Assembly: GCF_958450345.1 (NCBI RefSeq)
Contig: NC_088780.1
Coordinates: 133,562,226-133,626,225 of the forward strand
Length of the DNA: 64,000 bases
Source: Calliphora vicina
Lineage: Eukaryota; Arthropoda; Insecta; Diptera; Calliphoridae
Direction of reading: 5' to 3'
The notes below the pieces were generated by a model. The model worked only from the letters and a program-made list of their open reading frames with translations. It had not been told where the DNA came from and did no database searches. The position numbers were made by a program, and so were the translations under genes. Positions 56,111-64,000 of this stretch are shown here, piece after piece (positions within the stretch are counted from its first letter, which is position 1; each line of letters opens with the position of its first letter).

Positions 56111-58203
56111 GGTCTCTTAGTTGGATGCGAGTGGGATATACACACAGCCTCAAAAGTGAGTAAACACCAGCGAATTTTTGTATTTTTTTAAGATCATGAA
56201 AATCATTATAGTCCGACTTAAATCTTTTTTTTTACAACCGAATGTATTACTCAACACAATCTGCAAAAACCGAAAATTTAAAATTTTAATCGATGGAAAA
56301 ATTTTGGGTTTTTATTATCTTAAAAAAAATCATATAATTTTTGGTGTATTACCACTTTTAATGCTCACTGTATATCAAATTAAATGTTTTGTAACTCAAG
56401 ATATACAATTTTTGTCTTTGCCTATCAGAAGACATCGATTTCAAAAGTTCAGTTTGGTTCACTTTACCCATATGCATACATATATATTTAAGAACTTAAA
56501 TTATGTTTTATCCTCCTGTAGAATTACCCTAATGTTTTATACTTACGCCTACAAGCTTCATTTCTCTTGCTATTGATAGAGCTGAAATAAGGATTACATT
56601 CCTTTACTTAATGAATTTAATGGCTGTCATAATAAAAACTAAATTGGCAGTTGACAAGTTTTTGAAAAGCAAAACAATTTTAGCAAAAAAAAAAACAAAA
56701 AAAACATTGCAAGATAAATGAGCATAAACACAAAACTACTTTAAACCCAAGAAAACACAAAAGCCACACAAAGAACAGCAAAAAAAAACTCATGATTAAT
56801 GCAATTTGAATTCTAGTTAAGAGCTAAACTGCAGTTGCACTCATTTATTAAACTCACACCAAACCATGCAAACCGATATTAAAGCACTCTTTTATTAAAT
56901 CCTATAAAAGCACAATCTCTGCTCTCTAAAAAAAGTTAAACTCTTTTTTTTACTGTTTACTATTTACGTAAATGAGTGAGTGCAATGAGCATACTCAGTT
57001 GCATGTGTTAATGTGTAAATATAAATATTTGCATCTCTATTAAAGTTGTTGTTATTGTTTTGTTTTTCAGGCTTGAGAAAAAGAGCTCATTTATTCATGG
57101 TTTAAACTTTAAAGTCAAGTGTAAAACGGCAATTAACCCAACCATAATAACACAACAACTACTACTGCTATATTTTAGTTGTAAATGCATAAATATAAAA
57201 CATATTCACCTCTAAATAAAAATTCACCATACTCTTCTATACACTTACAAAAATACATAAATCCATATAATAATAATAAAAACTGCAGCCACCTCAACTG
57301 CATTCTGCTTAAAGTTTTTGTCAATCCATACATATTATGTACATTTGTTGGTATGACAGTGCTTGTGTGCCTGCATTTTGAACAGAGGCTCGTCAACGGT
57401 TTTCTTTGTTCTTGTTTATTTTGAAAAACCCCCCCAAAAAAAATCTGAAATGTGAATGCATTTTTAAGATTTAAAATGTATTTTTCTGTTTTGCTTTAAT
57501 ATATATTTCTTTTTGGGTTTATTTTTGTATTTTGCTGCAATTTTTGAGGATTTGTTTTTGGATTAGTAGCTCTGGTTTTTGTTTTCATTTGTATGCATTT
57601 TTTAAGTTTAGATTTCTTTTGTTGTAACCCTTGTTGCATCTTTTGAAAGTTTTTGTTTTTTTTAAGGTTTTGCGTTCTTCTTTTATCCCAAAAAACAAAC
57701 TGCATTCAAATTTTGCAACTACATATTTTTAAAAAAGGAACCGAAATCTTTGTTGACATGTTTGCTGAGTAGAACGTTTTTGTTTTTGTTTTTCGTGTTA
57801 TAATTATTATAATTCAGTTTGGTATAGAAGATGATGATAGACCTTATTTTTTGCTGTATTACGAGAACGTATGTATGTGTGCTTTTATCATCGGAAGTGC
57901 ATTTCGTTGCATTTTTAATGCATGTTTTGTGCAGTTACTGTAGTTGTTTTTGAACATTTCATTAAAATTTAAAAGGTGTTTCAAGAGGAGATAATAATAT
58001 GTTCTAAAGAACAGTAGTAGAAGTTAATTAATTACAAAATTCATTTATTTACATTCTACATAGAAAACTAACTAAAAGTTTTCCATATTTCCGTAAAATT
58101 TACGACCAATTTTTAATATAGACAAATTTTAGAGAAGTTTCGTTATAAAAAAAATTATACTGGTTTTCTGTAGAAAATATTTGTAATCGTTTTCTTTTTG
58201 TAG
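56111..58203. other. Non-repetitive DNA upstream of the peptide gene
   Basis: Few repeats are visible apart from a scrap (AGACATCGATTTCAAAAGTT at 56430) shared with 27570. A candidate TATA box is at 56903. No first exon with a start codon and an in-phase donor for 58204 could be identified. The frames at 56178-56576 and 57175-57705 have no support. Confidence 0.4.
56903..56910 (+). promoter_or_regulatory. Candidate TATA box
   Basis: TATAAAAG in a non-repetitive stretch 1.3 kb upstream of the peptide exon on the same strand. TATA-like words are frequent in A+T-rich DNA, so this is only a suggestion. Confidence 0.2.
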
Positions 58204-58389
58204 AGGTTCTTATTGAAAATTATTTGTATTACAATAATATTTTATTTAATTATGATTTCATTTATCGGACACGCTCTAAGGCGTAACGTCCGGGAATTCC
58301 CGGCCCCAAACCCGAACTCTAAACTGTCCTGTCTGCATTTTTGCGTTCGTCACCCAAGTCGTCCGTTTTGTCGCTTGCCGCTTTCTCTC
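58204..58389 (+). CDS. Candidate small secreted peptide, internal exon
   Basis: The exon begins after a textbook acceptor (pyrimidine run TTTTCTTTTTG, then TAG at 58201-58203) and ends at a GTAAGT donor (58390). The open frame starts RFLLKIICITIIFYLIMISF and continues with IGHALRRNVREFPAPNPNSK and LSCLHFCVRHPSRPFCRLPL. About 20 hydrophobic residues followed by Gly-His-Ala look like a signal peptide with cleavage after Ala. The mature part is basic, proline-rich and has three Cys in this exon. There is no ATG at the start of the hydrophobic run (codon 4 is TTG), and the only ATG (58252) would leave a leader of eight residues, so the start must be in an upstream exon. No known family recognised; the FPxPxPN..C order faintly recalls the Drosophila sex peptide, which may be chance. 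Caution: CCGGGAATTCCCGG inside the exon also occurs in hAT-1. Confidence 0.5.
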
Positions 58390-58506
58390 GTAAGTCAATT
58401 ACAAGAGTTTTGTTTTTTTTAGTAAAATATGTCTCTTCTAGTCGTACGTCAATTACAACACAACCCCACATTAAACATTTCTACCGATAATAATTTTCTT
58501 TTATAG
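58390..58506 (+). other. Predicted 117-bp intron
   Basis: Donor GTAAGT at 58390-58395; acceptor TTTTCTTTTATAG ending at 58506. Its length is typical of short fly introns. It lies between codons (phase 0). Confidence 0.5.
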
Positions 58507-58608
58507 CGTTCCAGCAGCATTTCGGACATGCAAAATCGTCTTCCCGCGCAAAATTCGATATTTGCGAAGCAAAAACCTTTGTTGTTTATCCTTCAAAATG
58601 ACATATGA
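58507..58608 (+). CDS. Candidate small secreted peptide, terminal exon
   Basis: In phase with the previous exon it reads RSSSISDMQNRLPAQNSIFA then KQKPLLFILQNDI and a TGA at 58606-58608, adding 33 residues without Cys. The joint product from 58204 would be about 95 residues plus whatever the upstream exon adds. An AATAAA signal follows 88 bases after the stop. The model rests on splice-site quality, maintained frame and local rise in G+C; no homolog is known to me. Confidence 0.45.
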   Translation, partial: RSSSISDMQNRLPAQNSIFAKQKPLLFILQNDI

Positions 58609-58695
58609 CATGACATTCCACGAGAATCGCTACCACGACTGAAAACACAAAACCCCTTGAAACTTTTTTTCAAGATGATTTGAATAGAACAACAT

Positions 58696-58701
58696 AATAA
58701 A
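58696..58701 (+). terminator. Candidate poly(A) signal of the peptide gene
   Basis: AATAAA 88 bases after the TGA, a normal 3'UTR distance for a small fly gene. The hexamer is common in such DNA. Confidence 0.35.
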
Positions 58702-58772
58702 ATGTTATTATGTGAAAGTACTTAGATCATATTACAACCATTTAAAGACAAAAATAATAGTTTAAACTGATT

Positions 58773-59090
58773 ACACCGTCCGACAAATATAGAAAAAATT
58801 CGTTAGACACGAACCGGATGATATACGTCTGAAATTATAAATTTAATGGAGAAAAACTGGGTTTTCAGTTTTTCATTTCGTGATCCTGTGTCCTTTTTTA
58901 AGGACTTCAAAGTTTCAAAGAAGTGCATTTTTCAAAAAATATTTAAAAATACTCCTGCTATTCCAACAATGACAAATTGTATGTCAAAAGAACAAGAAGA
59001 GTTGTAGAATATTTTGTATTATCTTTGTTTTATCTTGTAAGGATAAAAAAATGTCAAAAATGTCCTTTAAAATGTTTATCCTTTAATATC
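58773..59090 (+). repeat. Left arm of a long inverted repeat
   Basis: Starts ACACCGTCCGACA, continues GACACGAACCGGATGATATA and CGTGATCCTG, and ends near GTCAAAAATGTCC. The inverted partner is 61270-61585. Arms are about 315 bp with moderate divergence; the whole forms a 2.8-kb composite. Confidence 0.8.
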
Positions 59091-59221
59091 CTTTAAGATT
59101 GCCAATAGATTCCTTTTAAAAAAATAGTTCGTTAAAGACCCAAATATTCTATATTAAATGTCAAAATTTCATCCTCTATATATATAAAAAATTATTAGTA
59201 TACAAATAAGTTTTTTAAAGA

Positions 59222-59780
59222 AAGTGCATGTTTATAAACTACACCACCATACTTTTGCAACATACAAAAATATTGTCCCAACACCCACCTTAATGTATAC
59301 CAATCTGCTCAGGATCACTTTCTGAGTCGACTAAGCGATTTCCGTACGTCCTTCTGTCCATCCATGTAAACGTTGTAGTCAAACTACAGGTCGCAGGTTT
59401 AAAGATAATTCGACACAAACCTTTATATTGCCCCAAGGACAAAGGCTATTGAATTTGGTTAGAATCAGTCCATTATTTATCATAGCCCCCATACAATTGG
59501 CCCATTTGAAAATAGTTAAGCTCTCATAAATATCTTAATTATAAACATATTCAAACCAAATTCAGCACAATTAAGTTTTATGTAAGCCGAACTCACAACC
59601 AAATTTCGTGACGATCGGTCAACAATATTCCATAGCTCCCATATAAGCAAAATTCTCGAAAATGTCATTAATATATATACATTTCTGAAATATGTCAGTA
59701 TCTAAACAATATTCAACACAAATATGTTTCTCAATTCATCCCACCAAATTTTGGGACGATTGGGCCATAATTAGACATAG
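59222..59780 (-). mobile_element. RepB-related copy, reverse orientation
   Basis: TACACCACCATACTTTTGCA, ACACCCACCTTAATGTATAC, CACTTTCTGAGTCGAC, TCCATCCATGTAAACGTTGT, and later GCTCCCATATAAGC. Its first 200 bp recur at 61830-62035. It is interrupted at its end by hAT-1. Confidence 0.75.
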
Positions 59781-59781
59781 C

Positions 59782-61269
<1,488 letters not shown>

Positions 61270-61275
<6 letters not shown>

Positions 61276-61585
61276 GATATTCAAGGATAAAAATTTGAAT
61301 GGACATTTTTGACATCTTTTTATCCTTACAGGATAAAATAAAAATAATACGAAATATTTTACAACTCTTCTTGATCATTTGACACCAAAGTTGACATAGT
61401 AGGATAATCAGAAGTGTTTTAAATTTTTTTTTTAAAAATGTACTCCTCTGAAAATTTTAAGTCCTTTTAAAAGGAAACAGGATCACGAAATGAAAAACTG
61501 AAAACGCAGTTTTTCTCCATTTAATTTATTGTTTCAGACGTATATCATCCGGTTCGTGTCTAATATTGGGTGTCGTACGGTGTTA
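61270..61585 (-). repeat. Right arm of the long inverted repeat
   Basis: Reverse complement of 58773-59090: TTTTTGACATCTTTTTATCC, CAGGATCACGAAATGAAAAA, TATATCATCCGGTTCGTGTC, ending CGTACGGTGT. Confidence 0.8.
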
Positions 61586-61757
61586 TATTTAATTTTTTAA
61601 TATTTAAGGTATGTTTTAGGATAAAATTTCGATTAAAACTAAGCTCCCAATTAGCATAAACGTAGTATGAAATGAACTTGACTCTGATTGTTTATTTGCT
61701 ATTATAAAATTGTTTATTGAAACCGAATGTATATTTTCTGTTAATTTTTTTTAATTT

Positions 61758-62097
61758 TTGTATACATACATATATTTACAAAATATATATTGTTTTACTA
61801 TAAGAGAAAAATCGTGATGATCGGTATACAAACAAGTTTTTAAAAGAAAGTGCATGTTTATAAACTACACCACCATAGTGGGGGAGGTATAATGGGTTAG
61901 GGTAATGTATACCAATCTTCTCAGGATCACTTTCTGAGTCGAATAAGCGATTTCCGTCCGTCTGTCCGTCCATCCATCCATGTAAACGTTGTAGTCAAAC
62001 TACAGGTCGCAGGTTTAAAGATAATTCGACACAAATTGTAATTGTATACATACATATATTTACAAAATATATATTGTTTTACTATAAGAGAAAAATC
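61758..62097. repeat. 55-bp direct repeats around a RepB scrap
   Basis: 61758-61813 and 62043-62097 are identical over about 55 bp (ATACATACATATATTTACAA, then TTTTACTATAAGAGAAAAAT). Between them is a RepB-related segment (61830-62040) matching 59204-59430. The minus-strand frame 61776-61973 is a shadow. Confidence 0.85.
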
Positions 62098-62535
62098 TGT
62101 CACGTACGGTATGTCACGTACGATATTAAATTTTATTTATTATAAAATCATCCAAATAATGTTTTTATTTATATATGTATGACGGATTGTAAAAGAAAAA
62201 TATTTCGTTTAGTGTAAGAAATTAAAAGAAAACGATTCGAATATTTTTGCATATTTCTACATGTACCTCAAAATTAGTTCCGTTTTATGTCACGTACCTT
62301 ATACACTTATTTCGCTCAATATTTTGGACAACAATATTTCGAAAGAACTTTTTATTATTTTAAAATATAGTACCCTCTGAATGGATTATAAAGACCAAAT
62401 TATTTTTCAGATACTCTTATTTTTGCAAAATCTATTCTACTCTATAGGCGTACATATGTCATCGTACGGAATTGACCATATAAATTAGTAAAGACAAAAA
62501 CCACGTTCAAAAAATACGCCAGTTTTAAGTCATAC
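62098..62535. repeat. Irregular GTCACGTAC repeats
   Basis: TGTCACGTACGGTATGTCAC, then further related words (TATGTCACGTACCTTATAC near 62286, GTCATCGTACGG near 62458, GTCATACACCC near 62530) at roughly 60- to 180-bp intervals. Possibly a decayed tandem repeat. Confidence 0.45.
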
Positions 62536-62539
62536 ACCC

Positions 62540-63060
62540 AATAATATATAAAACACTTTTTTATTAATTTTCTATATATTAAATATTTCGACATGTTTTC
62601 TAATATAAAAAGTTCGACCTTTTGAAAAAATTTCAATATAGAAGGCATTTCGACTAGTTTTGTGATAGAAAAATTTCGAGCAATTTAAAATGTTATGAGT
62701 TTTATATACATATTTGAAACACATTTCGACAAATAATCCAATTAGAGAAAATTTCGGCTGACTTTTATTTATGCTCTAAAAAATATGCTCTACAGAAACA
62801 ATTTCATAAATGTGAACAATTTTGATAAAGTTTTTAAAACAAATTTCGATCAATTTTCAATACAGAAAAGATTTCCGAAACTACTTCGAAAAATTTTCTT
62901 TATTTTAAAATACTTTTCTCTAAAAAAAACGTATTTACCAATTTCCTGTATAAAAATGATGTTGATCAGTTTTCTTTTCAGACAATATTTTGATAAATTT
63001 TCTATAAAGAAGACTTTTCGACCAGTTTTCTTTGTGCTAAACATTTCTTCCAAAATTGTT
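62540..63060. repeat. Degenerate minisatellite, unit about 35-45 bp
   Basis: Repeated motif TTTCGACNAGTTTTCTATAT followed by AGAAAA-like sequence, about twelve diverged units (for example near 62590, 62650, 62725, 62845, 62965, 63015). The TTTTCTATATAGAAAA core resembles the hairpin loop region of the 35-bp array at 44873. Frames on both strands here are artefacts. Confidence 0.6.
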
Positions 63061-63765
63061 TAACTAACACCTCTTCTTTTCACCGCCTTTGCCTGCATTG
63101 CACCAAAAAAAAAAAAACGGTGGATGGTTTTCAGTTGTATTTTTGGTGCATTTTATTGCAGAATTTTTTTATAAAAAAAAATATTTTTGTTGCTGCATTT
63201 TGGCTGCAATTGCGGTTTAGTGTGCTACTGCTTTGATTTTTATCATTTTTAAATAATGCAATCATGTCCTTGACAAATAAAAGGAATTATAATTTATTGT
63301 AGGTAGATTTATTTTTGTATAACAAAAATATAGAGAAATCAAAGAAATAAAGGAATCCTGCTGTATTTTTGTTTCTTTATTTCGAAGACTGTTATTATTT
63401 TGTTTGTTCCTTAGAAAAACTTAATTTGATAATTTTAGTTCAGCTTATATCAAAGAATATATTCAAAAAAAGTGATTAGCATAAAGTAAATGTATTGTAG
63501 ACAATTTACAATTTTTTAACACAAAAACTTTTCTGATAAATATCATTTAGATGTCTAAATTCAGACCGTTATTTAACTGTTTCGTGTATGAAAAAAAAAG
63601 TTTTAGATTTGATTTATAAATTTATTCAAAGTATTGGTCATTCCAAAGGAACTGCTCATCTTTTGAGGCAAAGAACGAATCAAAGTGAAGTTTGGTTTCA
63701 TAATGTTCTAATATTAATCCAATGATAATAAAATTATAAACTATTTTTTTAAAATTTTAACTACA
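63061..63765. other. Unassigned DNA
   Basis: Nothing recognised. Confidence 0.4.
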
Positions 63766-63868
63766 AAATAAATTTATTCGAGTATTCGATTAATAATTTT
63801 TTATTCTAAATTGAAAAAGTAATTCATTCGAATAAAACATATATTTTTTCCTCGATTGTTCGTATAAT
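63766..63868. repeat. hAT-2/hAT-5-like fragment
   Basis: TTATTCGAGTATTCGATTAA, TTCATTCGAATAAAAC and CCTCGATTGTTCG resemble the subterminal region of these elements. No terminus. Confidence 0.45.
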
Positions 63869-64000
63869 TATACCCTACACCACCGTAGTGGGGAGCGTAT
63901 AATGACAAACAACCGACTGTCTGGTTGTCCATGTAAACCTTATGTATCTTATGTAAATAAGTTATATATATACAAAAGTCATGTCAACTAATTCTATAAC
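63869..64000 (-). mobile_element. RepB copy running off the window
   Basis: TATACCCTACACCACCGTAG, GACTGTCTGGTTGTCCATGT, TATACAAAAGTCATGTCA. Continues beyond the last base. Confidence 0.75.

Noticed and set aside
56178..56576. 132-residue frame
   Set aside because: Lys/Phe/Ile-rich chance frame in A+T DNA, without domain, signal peptide pattern or splice support.
58213..58422. 69-residue protein starting at 58213 and reading through 58390
   Set aside because: The codon at 58213 is TTG, not ATG, and the end reads through a GTAAGT donor. The spliced model starting after the acceptor at 58203 fits better.

Overview
The window looks like A+T-rich, gene-poor chromosomal DNA (intergenic or intronic) from a higher fly, probably a calyptrate dipteran such as a blowfly or house-fly relative. 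That is an inference from three things: the repeat style (many copies of elements with TATACCCT hairpin ends and GTCCGTCTGTCTG blocks), the mariner, hAT and piggyBac relics, and animal-type splice signals. There is nothing bacterial here: no operons, no rRNA, no CRISPR. Nearly all long open frames are shadows of repeats.

Layout. 1-3 kb: a hAT-2 fragment and a complete non-autonomous hAT-1 element (perfect 8-bp target duplication) filled by two RepA insertions. 3-10 kb: mostly unassigned DNA with a small MITE (5155-5393), a RepB copy and a TA-flanked mariner with a broken transposase (7894-8811). 10-16 kb: an inverted-repeat element full of AGGCCT motifs, a hAT-4 copy carrying a 487-bp palindromic MITE (RepC), and an inverted RepA pair. 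16-30 kb: mariner and hAT transposase relics, RepD copies, a 2.8-kb foldback hAT-3 element with RepD nested inside, a TA-flanked MITE, a short satellite, and a complete but dead hAT-2 element. 30-44 kb: piggyBac and mariner relics, a hAT-4 copy with RepB inside, a LINE reverse-transcriptase tail split by RepC, and a 0.96-kb foldback. 44.9-47.6 kb: about 79 copies of a 35-bp self-complementary minisatellite. 48-56 kb: another hAT-like element, a composite RepA/RepB block, RepD and an inverted satellite copy. 58.6-62.1 kb: a long inverted-repeat composite containing RepB, a second hAT-1 and a roughly 450-bp AAT microsatellite. 62-64 kb: a degenerate minisatellite and repeat fragments.

The only candidate host gene is at 58204-58608 on the plus strand. 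It has an acceptor-bounded exon encoding a hydrophobic leader and a Cys/Pro-rich segment, a 117-bp intron with a GTAAGT donor, a terminal exon that stays in frame, and an AATAAA signal downstream. It predicts a small secreted peptide whose start codon lies in an upstream exon that I could not identify.

Repeat names used (RepA-D, hAT-1 to hAT-5) are local labels, not database names. Family assignments rest on terminal repeats, target duplications and motifs read by eye; no search was run.
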